From: Rana temporaria
Lineage: Eukaryota > Chordata > Amphibia > Anura > Ranidae
NCBI RefSeq assembly: GCF_905171775.1
Contig: NC_053494.1
Span: forward strand, 155,670,115-155,734,114
Length of the DNA: 64,000 nt
Direction: 5' to 3'
The position numbers and the translations under genes were made by a program. Positions 9,884-21,596 of the stretch are shown one piece after another. The notes under the pieces were generated by a model that was not told where the DNA came from, made no database searches, and saw only the letters and a program-made list of their open reading frames with translations. Position 1 is the first letter of the stretch; the number at the start of each line of letters is the position of its first letter.

Positions 9884-11492
9884 CAGTTGTGTTCAAAATT
9901 ATTCAACCCCCCAATGCTGTAAAGGGTTTTAGGGAATTTAGTGTACATTTGTAATTGTATTCAGAATGAAATCCTACAAGGACTTCTTAAAGAACCATAT
10001 GCAACTAAAATGACATCAATCGGTTTTGTAATACAGTAGTAAATATTTATTTTGTGAATTCTTCATTTACACAATTATTCAACCCCTTAAAGACTACCAC
10101 TCTGAAGAACAGAGGTTCATTGAAGTGTTTACAATCAGGTATTGAAAACACCTGTGGATGTCAGGGAGCAGCAATAAAGCCTAATAAGCACCAATTAGGC
10201 AGCTTTAAAAAGGACTGTGATACTCAGCTCCTTCTAGACATTTACTGGTGTGGTTACAAACATGGTGAGGTCAAGAGAATGGTCCAGGAAGACAAGAGAA
10301 GAGGTGAATACATTTCACAGGAAGGGCAATGGCTATAAGAAGATTGCAAAGATGTTAAACATACCAAGAGACACCATAGGAAGCATCATTCGCAAATTCA
10401 AGCCAAAGGGCACTGTTGAAACGCTACCTGGTCGTGGCAGAAAGAAGATGCTGACTTCGCCTGCTGTGCGCTACCTGAAGCGTAGAGTGGAGAAAAGTCC
10501 CCGTGTGACTGCTGAGGAACTGAGAAAATATATGTCAGATGTGGGAACTGAAGTTTCTGCTCAGACAATACGGCGCACACTGCGTAATGAAGGCCTCCAT
10601 GCCAGAACTCCCAGGCGCACCCCCTTGCTGTCTCCAAAGAATAAGAAGAGTCGACTGCAGTATGCCAAAAGTCATGTGGACAAACCACAGACGTTTTGGG
10701 ATTGTGTTCTGTGGACTGATGAAACTGTTTGGGCCCATGGATCAATGCTATGTTTGGAGGAGGAAGAACAAGGCCTATGATGAAAAGAACACCTTGCCTA
10801 CTGTGAAGCATGGCGGGGGTTCAATCATGCTTTGGGGCTGTTTTGCTTCTGCAGGTACAGGGAAGCTTCAGCGTGTGCAAGGTACCATGAATTCTCTTCA
10901 GTACCAGGAGATATTGGATAACAATGTCATGCAGTCCATCACAAACCTGAGGCTTGGGAGACGTTGGACCTTTCAACAGGACAATGATCCCAAGCATACC
11001 TCCAAGTCCACTAGAGCATGGTTGCAGATTAAAGGCTGGAACATTTTGGAGTGGCCATCGCAGTCACCAGACTTAAATCCGATTGAGAACCTCTGGTGGG
11101 ACTTAAAGAAAGCAGTTGCAGTGCGCAAGCCTAAGAATGTGACTGAACTGGAGGCTTTTGCCCATGACGAATGGGCGAAGATACCCGTAGATCGCTGCAA
11201 GACACTTGTGTCAAGCTATGCTTCACGTTTAAAAGCTGTTATAACTGTAAAAGGATGTTGTACTAAGTACTAAGATTGAATGTCACTTGGGGGTTGAATA
11301 AAACTGATAATGGTGTGAGCACAGAAAAGACATTTGTGGTTATTTCATTATAAATGTTATGTTATATTTGTCTGACCTACACGTGCCTCTTTGATTTAAT
11401 TGTAAGCAGGATGACAGGATGATCAAAATCAATGTCAAACTGGCCAAAACAATCAATTTCAGTGGGGGGTTGAATAATTTTGAACACAACTG
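9884..11492 (+). mobile_element. second Tc1-like element (1609 bp)
   Basis: The terminal repeats CAGTTGTGTTCAAAATTATT and its inverse (AATAATTTTGAACACAACTG) are near perfect, with TA outside each end (9882-9883, 11493-11494). Only TATATA (9878-9883) separates it from the previous element. It belongs to a different Tc1 family from its neighbour: the transposases differ throughout and the two lie in opposite orientation. Confidence 0.95.
10262..11273 (+). pseudogene. Tc1-like transposase, frameshifted near the first catalytic Asp
   Basis: It starts MVRSREWSRKTREEVNTFHR and keeps one frame through HTH1 (GYKKIAKMLNIPRDTIGSII), the GRGRKK hook, HTH2 (TAEELRKYM) and the first catalytic Asp (VLWTDET, about 10710-10729). 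There a small deletion of some ten bases shifts the frame. The rest continues in another frame from FGPMDQCYVWRRKN through KHGGGSIMLWGCF, the second Asp (FQQDNDPKHTSKS), the third acidic residue (SPDLNPIENLWWDL, Glu kept) and the tail VKGCCTKY, TAA ending at 11273. All three catalytic residues survive, so the frameshift is the single obvious lesion. That suggests younger inactivation than the element before it. Confidence 0.92.
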
Positions 11493-12173
11493 TACATCAC
11501 TGCATGTTGCTCTGGAATACATGCAAAAATCACTGTCTGAACACAGCTTGCTGTGCCATCCAAAAATGCAAGTTAAAACTTTAATTCAAAAAGAAACCAT
11601 ATCTAAACATGATCCAGAAACGCCAGTCTTCTCCGGGTGGAAAACTGTTCGGTGGTCAGATAAATCAAAATTTTAATTTTTTTTGCAACCATTGGCTCAG
11701 CATCCTTCAAACTAAAGAGGACAAGAGACCTTTAGGCTTCAGTGTCCAGTTCGAAAGCCTGCATCTCTGATGATGTGGGGTGCAATAGTGCTTATGGAAT
11801 GTGCAGCTTGCACATCTGGAAAGACACCAATGCTGAAAGTTATATCCAGGTTTTAGAGCAGATTATGCTCCCATCCAGTTGACGTCTTTCAGGGAAGGAC
11901 TTGCATATTTCAGCAGGACAAAGCTGAACCACATACTGCATCTAAGACAACAGCATGTGGCTTCACAGTAGAAGAGTCTGAGTGCTTAACTGGCCTGCCT
12001 GCAGTCCAGACCTTTCACCAATTGAAAATATGTGGTGCATCTTGAAACAAAAAAATAGGACAAAGAACACCCAGGACTGTTGAGTGGTTGTCCTATATCA
12101 GGCAATAAATGGGAAAACATTCCTCTCTCAAAATGCCAGCAACTGGTCTCCTCAGCTCCCAGAGGTTTACAAA
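11493..12173 (+). pseudogene. C-terminal transposase relic of the old Tc1/mariner element
   Basis: Continuation of the relic at 7540-7772. Recognisable in changing frames: VRWSDKSKF (first Asp, about 11650-11674), a region around CTGATGATGTGGGGTGCAAT, FQQDKAEPHTAS (second Asp, about 11907-11942) and SPIENMW (Glu, about 12015-12035). Many small indels and substitutions separate them, more than in either nested Tc1, as expected of the oldest layer. Confidence 0.75.
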
Positions 12174-12403
12174 GGGGGTTATTTCCGAAAAGGCAAATCC
12201 ACTTTGCACTGCAAGTGCACTTGGAAGTGCAGTCGCTGTAAATCTGAAATGAGGGGGAAGCTCTGACGATTTTAACATCTAATCATGTGCAAGCTAAAAT
12301 ACTTTGTTTTCTTTTTCCTTGCATGTCCCCCTCTGATCTAAATCGACTGCACTTTCAGGTGCACTTGCAGTGCAAAGTGGATTTGCCTTTCATAAATAAC
12401 CAC
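12174..12403. mobile_element. MITE, family A copy 3, inside the old Tc1/mariner element
   Basis: The ends GGGGGTTATTTCCGAAAAGG and, at the right, CCTTTCATAAATAACCACC are inverted. The interior GCAAATCCACTTTGCACTGC is mirrored near the right end. The interrupted transposase sequence (AGAGGTTTAC ... GTTGTTAAAAG) resumes on each side. Confidence 0.75.
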
Positions 12404-12631
12404 CAGTGTTGTTAAAAGTGAGGATGCTACACTGTGATAAACTTAGCCCTGTCAACATTTTTTGAGATGTGTTGCTGCCATCAATTTCAAAATTACTTTT
12501 CAAAATGGTAAATTTTCTCAGTTTAAACATTTAATGTTTTCCATTTTCATTGCAAATAAAATATGGGTTTATAAGATTTGCAAATCATTGCATTACATTT
12601 TTATTTCCAACTTTTTTTGGAATTGGGGATG

Positions 12632-14049
12632 TATTATAGTGGAGCACATAGTGTACTTGCATAATAAATCTGAGAAACACTGACTTAACACCTAGGGTCT
12701 GATAACTGGTTAGAGGGCAAAGGCCTAAGCTTGAACAAGCAACTAGAGCAATGAGGTTACCCAGAGAATATACTTAACTGATGGTAAGTGACATACGAAA
12801 GAGGCATGGAGCATGATGCAATAAGTTATTTTGAGATATAATCAAGGTAAAAGACAAAATAGTTTTCTTGCTCCCAATGTATATTACACTAAAACATGGG
12901 ATTTGTGCCCATAAATCACTAGAGATGGCTTCCATTCATGTCTAGTTTGTTTTCTGTTTCTGTTGGTTAATTTTATTTCACATACCAGACATCTAAGAAC
13001 ATTGTAGGCAGGAATTGTTACATTTCTAACACAAACTTAGCAAATAAAAGTAAAAAACAATACACCACTGCAATATCAGAGGAATGACAGTCAACCATAC
13101 ACAAAAATCGTCTGAAATACAGAATGTGGCTTGCCCTTTGCACATGATAGCTGGCAGGTGTCACACACACAGGTGCCACATTCCTCTTCATGCTGAAAAG
13201 GGATGTGGTTGTCACTCTCCGGCTTGTAGATGGTGCTGTACTTACCTAGGTTTGCATCACTGAAAAAGTAACTTTGACAGTGATACCGGGGATACCCAAG
13301 TTTACAATACTTTATTTCCACTCCACTGGTAAACTCATACAACAAAATTATTGTGGCTGCTAGGTTACTCAGGAGCAATGCACCTGCGCATTCAGACACG
13401 GGCAGTTCCCCGCATTTACAAACAATGTATTTGCACATATTTAGAGCATAGTAATCAAACTGCAACTTTATTTTCATCTAAGGCTAAAGGGCAGCACAAA
13501 AGTTGTGAGGTAGATATCACAGCACTAGGTTTTTTTTTTTTTTTTTTAACTACGAAGTAAAGCTACACCATGAACATACCCCTAAATCTAACAAGAAAAT
13601 CTTGACTGATAATATAACTTTAAAGGGTTTAATACAATTAGTGAGGTCAGCATGGAAACACTACTAATCTTGGTGGTTTCACTACCATTTTCATACAGAC
13701 AAAACTATGCTGTGGTGCTTGGGTGTCAGATTTTCTATAGCTGGATACTTAGACATTGAGACGTGTTGGAAGTAGTCTATTGGAACACCTCTGGGACATT
13801 GGGGCTCTAATGATTACATCTGATACCGTTTGCCTGTAATTTATTCCTATAATCACTCTCAAGTTTTAGACAGATTAACACTGAACTTCAAAAAGTGAAG
13901 ATTTTCTGTGCTATAACATACATAATTGCACCCAAGCAGTACCATACAAAACATACTTGTGTATGAAATGTCATCTAAAAATAGCAATGTGCTTTCTGGT
14001 ATACCTAAAACCCCACAGCTGTATATTTGCAGTGAGATCCAAGGCAGCC
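12632..14049. other. unique-looking intron sequence; no gene supported
   Basis: A 128-codon minus-strand ORF (13091-13477) has a Cys-rich stretch (CGTCVCDTCQLSC), but no recognisable domain and no splice context, so it is not called. A run of 18 T lies near 13531-13548. Confidence 0.45.
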
Positions 14050-15559
14050 TTTTTCAACAAGGTTGCTGTGGCACCCTGGGGTGATTTCTGGGATCTTAAG
14101 GGGCCCCTTGGCAAAATACCAAAAAATAGGACCAAATTGGTCAAAAATTGTCAACAAGCCAGCAGGTGGATCAAGGCTGCTTTTTGTCAGACCTGGTCAC
14201 GTGTTACCCGACGCCAGTTCCTGGAAATCCGGGTGCTGTATTGTTGCCGAGTGGGACGCACGCTACCACGGGGGTGGTGAATGTAGCGAAATAGACACTT
14301 TGACAAGCGAGCAGCCCCGGGACAGGCACCTTTTATTATAAGAGGCCATTTGGCCGTTTTTTATTCGACTATTTTAAAATAAATATACAGTATTATGCGA
14401 TGGAAGTCTATATTCTCTCTTTCATATTGTATCAATAACTCCGAGCAAGAGCTATTTGCAGTGTATCCTGTCCGATTGGTGTGTATGCAGGCACTATCCT
14501 GCAAAAGCTTTATCTGACTTTCTTTCTCACAAAAGAAGTCAGATACAACTGGTAAGCGCAGCAACTAATTTGAGCACTTTTGGGTGATCATAAAGTATCG
14601 CATCTGGTAAAGGAGCATCTCACTATAAGCAAGATTTGCATCACTTTTTTCAAGTGTTTGTGCACTGGAGAGATTGGAATCTAATTATTGGGACTACTTA
14701 ATAGTATATATTGCGTATACTGTGGTGATACTATTTGGATGTTGGACTCATCACTATTTTTCACACATGATAATTTATCATTATTTAAATGTATTCCAAT
14801 ATTTGCATTTGTATGTTAAGGAGTGTTTAACACACAATTCATCACGTATTAGCGCCCTCATCTTCCACAAATATTCCTATTAAGTATCACTAGATTTGCA
14901 GAGGAGCAGCTTACTTTTATTTTATTTGAATGTAGTATTTATTTAATATTTAAATCACATTGCACTTTGATTTAAGTAATTTGGCGCGGAATTTCTATTA
15001 TCTATAATGGGGAAAGATTAGCTGCAGGGCGATAAGAAGGCAATACTGGTGACATGCCCTTTGTCCTCTCATTTTTGGCCACAGCTTTCAGAGCTTAGGT
15101 CCTCATTAAACACTTATGAGTGGAGCCTCCCTTTATTTTTTCTCAGTTTTTTACATAAGCCACAGAGTACCATTTTAAACTCAAAACGGATCACCTTTAA
15201 AAAAAAGATCTTAAAAACACTCCATGTACAGTTGGCAGTATAGGTATTTTATTGGACACATTACTTAAAATGAAACCTTCACCATCTGTTCTGCCCTGAA
15301 ATTAGGAATGCAAGAACATCATTTACAGGAAACACAAAGATATGCAATTCAAATTTGCAAGTATACTCAATGAAGCAAAGCTGTCGTTTCAGAAATGATC
15401 ATGGCAGAAAGCATTCTTGCTTGTTGTAACATTTTCCAAGACAAATATGCCATTTATATTTGTCAAATTAATAAAAACAAGGTGCTGCTTTGCTGATCTG
15501 GTATTTGAAGCTCATTTGGCAAAAAAATTATTTTACACTCGGGAAGCAGAAAATCAAGA
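14050..15559. other. intron; a probable repeat fragment at about 14045-14110, otherwise nothing
   Basis: The stretch GTTGCTGTGGCACCCTGGGG with the following ATCTTAAGGGGCCCCTTGG looks like one end of an interspersed repeat, without a matching second end. The rest is AT-rich and shows no exon. Confidence 0.3.
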
Positions 15560-17215
15560 CAATCCGTAAAAGCTAGTGGACACTGCCTCCTGCCCGTCGT
15601 ATAGAAAAATTACGGCAGTCGGGATGCTCCCTTGTTCTCGGATGACATCATATGATGTCGCCTCACCACGCTGTTGCACTTGCGGGGGAGCGCCGCAATC
15701 ACAGGCATGCCATGTCACTTGGACACATCGCGATCCCGATCTCGGTAAAGAGCCGATAAGGAGGTTCTTTACCCATGTGATCAGCTGTCCAATCACATCT
15801 GATCAGATCTAAACAAGAAAATGCCAGTTGTCAGCGCTTGTCTCACACTGGCAGAGTGTGAGGAGAGGCAAGCCGATCCAGCAGCATTTCCTTACAGGGG
15901 TGACCTGTACAGATAATCAGGGCACTGATCAACAGTGCCCTGATAATCAGTGCGGCCCTAACAGTGCCCAGAAGTGATGCCAGTCTGTGCCCAGTGACGC
16001 TAATCTGTGCCCATCAGTGATGCAAGTCAGTGGTGCCTTTCAGTGTCACCCATCAGTGTCACCTCATCCGTGAAAGAAAAAAAATTACTTCTTTACAAAA
16101 TTTTCGGAAAAACTTTTTTTTTTTTTTAAATCATTTTTTATTTTTTAAGCAAAAATCCCAAAAACAAAAATCCCAGTGGTCAGGGTTTGACAAATTTGCT
16201 TGGAATCTAGGAGCCAGCTAAAAAAGTTAGGAGCCAGAAAACGCATGCCCCGTCCCGACGAGCTCACACGCAGAAGCGAACACATACGTAACACATAGTA
16301 TTCAAACCACACATGTGAGGTATCGCCACGATCGTTAGAGCGAGAGCAATCATTTTAGCTCTAGACCTCCTCTATAACTCAAAACATGCAACCTGTAGAA
16401 TTTTTTAGACTTTGCCTATGGAGATTTTAAAGTGTAAAAGTTTGTCGGCATTCCACGAGCGGACGCAATTTTGAAGCGTGACATTATCAATTGGGTATCA
16501 ATTTACTCGGCGTAACATTATCTTTCACAATATAAAAAAAATTGTGATAACTTTACTGTCTTATTTTTAAATTGAAAAAAAAAAAAAAAAAATTCCCACA
16601 AAAAAAGTGCGCTTGTAAGACTGCTGCGCAAATACAGCGTGACAGAAAGTATTGCAACGATCGCCATTTTATTCTCTAGGGTGTTAGAATAAAAAATATA
16701 TATAATGTTTGGGGGTTCTAATTAGAGGGAAGGAGATGGCAGTGAAAACAGTGAAAAATTATACATTAGAACTGGTTTTACTTGTAATGCCAACGGCCAC
16801 CACCAGATGGCGCCAGGTCACAGAAGGAAGCTTGAGACTTCACAAGGCCGCAAAGCCGTGGCCTCAACTACCGTGCGGCGGGGGAGGTGGGGGCGCACGG
16901 AGACACAGGATCCTGTGCCTCCATGCGCCCCCACCTCCCCCCGCCGCAGGCCCGTAATTGAGGCCGCCTCAATTACTGGCTGGCGCCAGGTCACAATTTC
17001 TTGTCGCAATTGCGACCTGGCGCCCGGATTTTGTCGAGCCCTGCCAGCGGTGATTAAATACCACCAAAAGAAAAATCTTTGTGTGAAAAACAATAATAAA
17101 TATTTTGTTTGGGTACGGTGTTGTATGACCGCACAATTGTCATTTAAAAGTGTGACAGCACTTAAAGCTGAAAATTGGCACAGGGCAGGAAGGGGGTAAA
17201 AGTGCCCAGTATTGA
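15560..17215. repeat. abundant ranid-type interspersed repeat, interrupted by a hAT-like element
   Basis: The left part (to 16180) has GATGACATCATATGATGTCG, a GC-rich core and degenerate short repeats of the type CAGTGCCCATCAGTGATGCC. The right part (17044-17215) has GATTAAATACCACCAAAAGA, the inverse of the motif seen at 25826-25858 and 40340-40372. The two parts are separated by the element 16181-17043, whose target duplication lies in this repeat. I recognise it as a very common frog repeat but cannot assign a class. Confidence 0.55.
16181..17043. mobile_element. hAT-like non-autonomous element (863 bp)
   Basis: It begins CAGGGTTTGACAAATTTG and ends with the inverse of CAGGGCTCGACAAAATCC. 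The flanking octamers CCAGTGGT (16173-16180) and CCAGCGGT (17044-17051) match at seven of eight bases, the hAT signature. The inside shares long stretches (GAGCCAGCTAAAAAAGTTAG, GCATTCCACGAGCGGACGCA) with the elements at 30475-31240 and 38548-40099. It has no transposase. A GC-rich hairpin at about 16871-16945 (GGCGCACGGAG against its mirror) precedes the right end. Confidence 0.88.
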
Positions 17216-17795
17216 AGAGCCTTAGCCAAAATATTTTTCTAATACTTTCTTTTCATTATTGTATAAGACCCTGTTAGGGAATTTTTTCCAATGCTTCCTA
17301 TCCATTTGACAGGCACCAGGAAGGAATGGCAGAACTCTCAGACATTAAAGTGACCCTTGCTATTCCTGTGCATAGAGGATTCTGTAAGCTCTTCATTGCA
17401 CCCCTTACATCGTAGCTCTTCAACAGTTTCTAGATAGCAGCTGTGAGGTTGTGTAAAAATCCACTTTACTTTCAGGAGTCAGTGTTTAGTCTGTTCGAAT
17501 ACAATGACAGCTCTCTAATTGGCTTGAATTATTATTTGTTTCCTATAGGATGACAGTTTGCTGCTCTATGCTATGACTTTAGCTGTGAGAAGTCAGTCAC
17601 ACTGGCACTGTTAAACCTGCGTTTAGACATTTCTAAATGCAAGTAATGATTTTTCAATGGTGCCAATAGGTACAGTCAGTTTAGCCGCATTTAAGCAAAA
17701 TAGAAATCTGTGTGCAGGATCCGGTTAGACACTATAAAACAGCGGAAAACCCATCTTAGTACAGCTAAACCTGCTAAATCTGGAACATCTAAATA
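17216..17795. other. intron; nothing recognised
   Basis: No exon, TIR or LINE motif seen. Confidence 0.4.
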
Positions 17796-18189
17796 CAGTG
17801 GAACTTTGGATTTCAAGCATAATCCAAAGCACTTGCATACCAAAGAGAGTTTCCCCATAGAATTCAATGGAAAATTAAAATAATTTCTTCCGCATTGACT
17901 TCTGGCCACATGCGGTATTGCATGCCATAGAGGTGAGGGGGGGGGGGCACCGGAGAGCCTCGGAAATACTAAGGGAAGCGCGGCTGAAAGGCTCAGGAAT
18001 ATTTCCAAGTATTTCCGAACGGCTCAGACGCCCCCACACCTCTGGCCAAATGCAGTACTGCACACTGCAGAGGCTTAAATCCTGCTCGTTTGACAGACAC
18101 TCGCAAACTGAGTCAGGATTTAAAAAAATAAAAGCTCTTATTGCAAAATGCTTGTTAACCCGCATGACTCGCAATCCGAGGTTTCACTA
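17796..18189. mobile_element. MITE with TIR CAGTGGAACYTYRGATT and TA duplication
   Basis: The left end CAGTGGAACTTTGGATTTC and the right end CGCAATCCGAGGTTTCACTA are inverted, with TA on both sides (17794-17795, 18190-18191). A better preserved relative is at 21134-21596. Internal GC-rich segments are also inverted (CATGCGGTATTGCATGCCAT against ATGCAGTACTGCACACTGCA). Confidence 0.8.
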
Positions 18190-18191
18190 TA

Positions 18192-18979
18192 CAGGAAAAT
18201 GTGATCTGGAAGGAATAGAAATTGATTTATTTATTTTTTGAAAATCCAAACAAAGAAGTCATCTGGGAAGTCTGATCTAAATGCAGGACTACCAGTGTGA
18301 ATGAGGCCTAAGGCTTCATTCACAACAGCACTCCTGTGTTTCCAGTATAGCATCCTTCTGGGCTTTCATACCAGTCATGATCTGCCCGCATTGCATAGCA
18401 TGAGTTTAATATAAGGTATGTAGTGAAAATGGAAAGGTTTTATTTAAAAATGTAATTAGCATGTTTATGGGGTGGGAGGATGGAACCAGGGTTGGCAAAA
18501 TATACACAAAAAAGTGTTACCAAACCCACAACAGTAAAATCAATCTGTATATGCAGCAAAGGATGCTTGTTATACTCAATGTGGCACTTAAGAGGTTAAT
18601 CCCCTGCATTGTGGAAAAAGGCTGTTTAAATCTGTCTTCTCTGATCCAGCCCTGCTTCCACTGTCCCCAAGCTATCCACTGATGCCTTGGGGGCACTCTG
18701 CACACTCTGTTTGGTGTGTATTGCTAGAATTTTTTTTTCATTCTTGGGAGGGTGCATGTGATCAGCACTGTCCAGACTGAGGGTCAGTCTCAAAGGACAG
18801 TCAGAGCTCCCCCTACAAGCTTTTACCAGACACTGATAAACGTCACAAGACTGCTATATACTGCTGATGAGAAAGATATTTAGCAGTTTATATTTACTAA
18901 AATAATTGCATTCCCATGTTTTGTGTACTGTGGGAGACCAGATATAGTGAATGCAGGCTCCTGGGTTTACCAAAACACC
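18192..18979. other. intron; no gene seen
   Basis: GAGGCCTAAGGCTTCATTCAC near 18304 looks like one end of a MITE without a partner. Otherwise unremarkable. Confidence 0.35.
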
Positions 18980-19364
18980 TTAAAGAGGAAGTAAAGTCTT
19001 CCTCTTTAATTGTACCTACAGGTAAGCATAAAATGAAGGCCTGTAGGTACTGTAAATATATCCCCTAAAGTTGCACCATTTAGGAAGTATTTACTATAAA
19101 CACTGCCGCCTTTATCGGCGCATGCGCTTGGGCAGTTTCTTCAGGGCCTGTGCCGTGACTGGTGGCACCCACGCAAATGTGCGGGCGTGACATTATCGCA
19201 GCTCTAGCCAATCACAGCGCACCCACAAGTAACTCCAGGAAAGATGTTGGCCGTGTCAGTGGTGTGCCAACGCTGCAGCAGGGCATAGTTCCAAAGCAAG
19301 TATTTCATAATGAGCTAGTATGTATGCATGTTTTTTTTTTCTTGGAGTTTTACAACCTCTTTAA
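18980..19364. mobile_element. TTAA-flanked (piggyBac-like) MITE
   Basis: TTAA at 18980-18983 and 19361-19364. The ends AGAGGAAGTAAAGTCTTCCT and GGAGTTTTACAACCTCT are roughly inverted. A TTAA target is diagnostic of piggyBac-type transposition. Confidence 0.65.
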
Positions 19365-19910
19365 GGTTAAGTTTTGTCTGGAATTTGGATTTTTAACAAA
19401 CAAATCAACCTGACACAACATGATTTATATTTACTTGACTTGAGCTTTATTTTAACCAGCATACTTTGCACGACAAGCAAGATGCAATACTAATGGAAAT
19501 TTTATGCCAGGCCTAAAGGTCTACTAATTTCAATGTTTCGTTTAAAAGAAAAATTTTAATTAACAAAAACAAAAAAAACACACTATTCATGTGTCCTAGA
19601 CAAAAGCAAATATTCTTAGCTCTATAAGGCAGCGACATAATTCAATACTGGGGCTAGACATTTATAAGCTGTTCTGCTAAACTGACTACTGTCAATGAAT
19701 CGGCAAGAGGGGGGAAAAAAACAACGAGAAAGAATAGCATGTGCTAGAACTAGATCTACTCCCTCCAATAATCCATAAAATGTATTAATCCAGTATTTCT
19801 AAAGAGCAAATTAAAAGTAGTAAGCAGAAAATCTTAGGATCTGTCTGTCCTCAACTAACAGAACCAACTGGGCCTAAAAAAACACAAATCAATCATGTTG
19901 CCTTGAATGA

Positions 19911-19943
<33 letters not shown>

Positions 19944-20115
19944 TTCAGAACATTTGCGGTGTTGTACTGAGAAGGATGATGATTGGCTCCAAATCAAACC
20001 AAATTTGCACACAACAGTAACTTCACAAGACTCATGTAAATCGCTCGTAAACACAAATCTGGATTTCAGCTAACCTGTGAGAATTTCACATCAAGAACAG
20101 GGCAAGTATACGTAC
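19365..20115. other. intron; nothing except a poly(A) run 19912-19940
   Basis: The AT-rich stretch ends at the ube2e3 donor site (minus strand GT at 20115-20114). The 29-A run is low complexity. Confidence 0.5.
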
Positions 20116-20263
20116 CAGGGTTACAGTCTGTCAGAAGGGAACAAATAGATAGCAAAACTTTTGATATAGTGAGTGCTGGACTCCAGTTGTCCTTCAGAAT
20201 ATCCAAGCAGATTACTCCTTGGCTGTTGATATTACAGTGATAGATTCTGGTGCGGAACGTAAC
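20116..20263 (-). CDS. ube2e3: ube2e3 catalytic exon (active-site Cys)
   Basis: Catalytic core of ubiquitin-conjugating enzyme E2 E3, which accepts ubiquitin from the E1 as a thioester and passes it on with an E3 ligase. On the minus strand the acceptor is TTTTTTCCAG and the exon starts GTT (Val). It encodes 49 residues in one frame plus the first base of an Ala codon, 148 nt in all: VTFRTRIYHCNINSQG, VICLDILKDNWSPALTISKV, LLSICSLLTDCNP. The active-site Cys is in GVICLDIL; with a 207-residue protein it falls at residue 145, as in human UBE2E3. YHCNI is the place of the usual HPN motif, and UBE2E proteins have HCN there. The donor is G|GTACGTA. The sequence appears fully conserved and intact. 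Confidence 0.97.
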
Positions 20264-20505
20264 CTGGAAAAAATGTGTTACCGTTTAGCACATGGATCAA
20301 AAGGAATCTCAACTTTACAAATTTCACAATATTCCAGATTTTACAATATGAATATCAAAAAGGGCACAGGATTATTTAGTCCCCAGGAAACGACAACAAT
20401 CTTTGGGGCATATTCCAACCCACATTTATATGCCAGAAGTAATATAAATACCATTAATAATGAACAAGCCACAACACTTGTGGCCAGAGTGGATATAAAT
20501 CAATG

Positions 20506-20627
<122 letters not shown>

Positions 20628-21133
20628 CACATTTTTGGGATTTAAAAATCGTTTTTTTTTTTTAAATCAAATTTATTTTAATAAAAAGCTAGGTTTGTCC
20701 AGCATGCTGTCATTTCAAATAGGTTCCTTTTACTTCATATATTTAATAATGAAGAGGAGGGACAGCAGGGATCCAATGGCTTGCTACCAAAAACTTTATT
20801 GAATCATGACTTTTTGACACTATCGCAAATTTCATCTTGCCGTCATTTCACATAACCATGCAGTCTTGGGGTCTGAAATTTGTCATGGGCCAAACATTTT
20901 TTAATAAAAAAAAAATGTTATGCAGCAATAAAAAGTGTTTGGCCATAAGCCAAAGGGTACCCAGCTACTCCTCTTTTGTACATGGATAGTAATGAGTGGT
21001 ATATGGTAAGCCAAAATGAATGCAAGTGGCACTATAATTTGATCATCATTACAGTCCTCCTACCCAAAATTCATGCGGGTGTTCAAGTGCTTTACCCACA
21101 ACCCCACTACCAGTCCCCATAAAACTGCATATA

Positions 21134-21596
21134 CAGTGGAACCTCAGATTGCGAGCAACGTGGTTAACGAGCATTTCGCAATACGAGCACTGTATTTTTA
21201 AAAACCCCAATTTGGTTTGTGAGTGTTGTCTTGCAAAACGAGCAGGATTTAGGCCAAAGCATTGTGCGTGATACCGCGTTTGGCCTGAGGTAGGGGGGAG
21301 CAAGAGCGGATCAGTGCCATTCAGGAATTCTCAGAAATACACGAAAATACTCCGTTCCCAAGCTTTTCCGAGGTCAGCCGAACTGTCCTCTGGCCTTTTC
21401 GTCTGTTCCCAAGGCTCTCCGGTGCACCCCACCTCTGTCTGCATGCAGTATTGCATGCCATTGAAGATAATGCGGAACAAATTATTTTTGTTTCCATTGA
21501 CTTCAATGGGGAAATTTGTTTTGATTTGCGTTTGAGTACTTTGGATTATGAGCATTTTCCTGGAACGGATTATGCTCGTAATAAGAAGTTCCACTG
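21134..21596. mobile_element. MITE with TIR CAGTGGAACCTCAGATTGCG and TA duplication
   Basis: The left end CAGTGGAACCTCAGATTGCG and the right end (inverse CAGTGGAACTTCTTATTACG) have TA outside (21132-21133, 21597-21598). Subterminal repeats ACGAGCA and TGCTCGT are mirrored. The length is 463 bp. A CAGTGG-TA type end fits a Tc1/mariner-mobilised MITE, but no transposase was seen. Confidence 0.85.

Larger units (their letters stand above)
6420..12631 (+). mobile_element. old Tc1/mariner element split by five later insertions
   Basis: The left end CAACCCCAATTCTTAAAAAG and the right end (inverse CATCCCCAATTCCAAAAAAA) are the terminal repeats of a Tc1/mariner family that I recognise from fish and frogs. 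TA follows the right end at 12632; the left TA is mutated. The element's own sequence is found in pieces: about 6420-6610, 7359-7772, 11493-12173 and 12404-12631, together roughly 1.5 kb, the normal length of such an element. Between the pieces sit a MITE (6611-7358), a CR1 3' end (7773-8253), two Tc1 elements (8256-9877, 9884-11492) and a family A MITE (12174-12403). The pieces are collinear and in one orientation, which is the main evidence that they were once continuous. Confidence 0.85.
6136..20115 (-). other. ube2e3: last intron of ube2e3 (about 14 kb)
   Basis: Bounded by the donor GTACGTA (from 20115 downwards) and the acceptor TTTTTTTCAG ending at 6136. Most of its length is transposon: the nested Tc1/mariner block 6420-12631, a hAT-like element 16181-17043, MITEs at 17796-18189 and 18980-19364, and an abundant interspersed repeat around 15560-17215. 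Confidence 0.9.

Noticed and set aside
13091..13477. 128-codon minus-strand ORF with Cys-rich segment
   Set aside because: No recognisable domain, no splice or start context, and it lies in intron sequence. An ORF of this size is expected by chance in 64 kb.
16818..17199. Overlapping GC-rich ORFs of 80-130 codons
   Set aside because: They lie in the right-hand hairpin of a hAT-like element and read through its border into another repeat.
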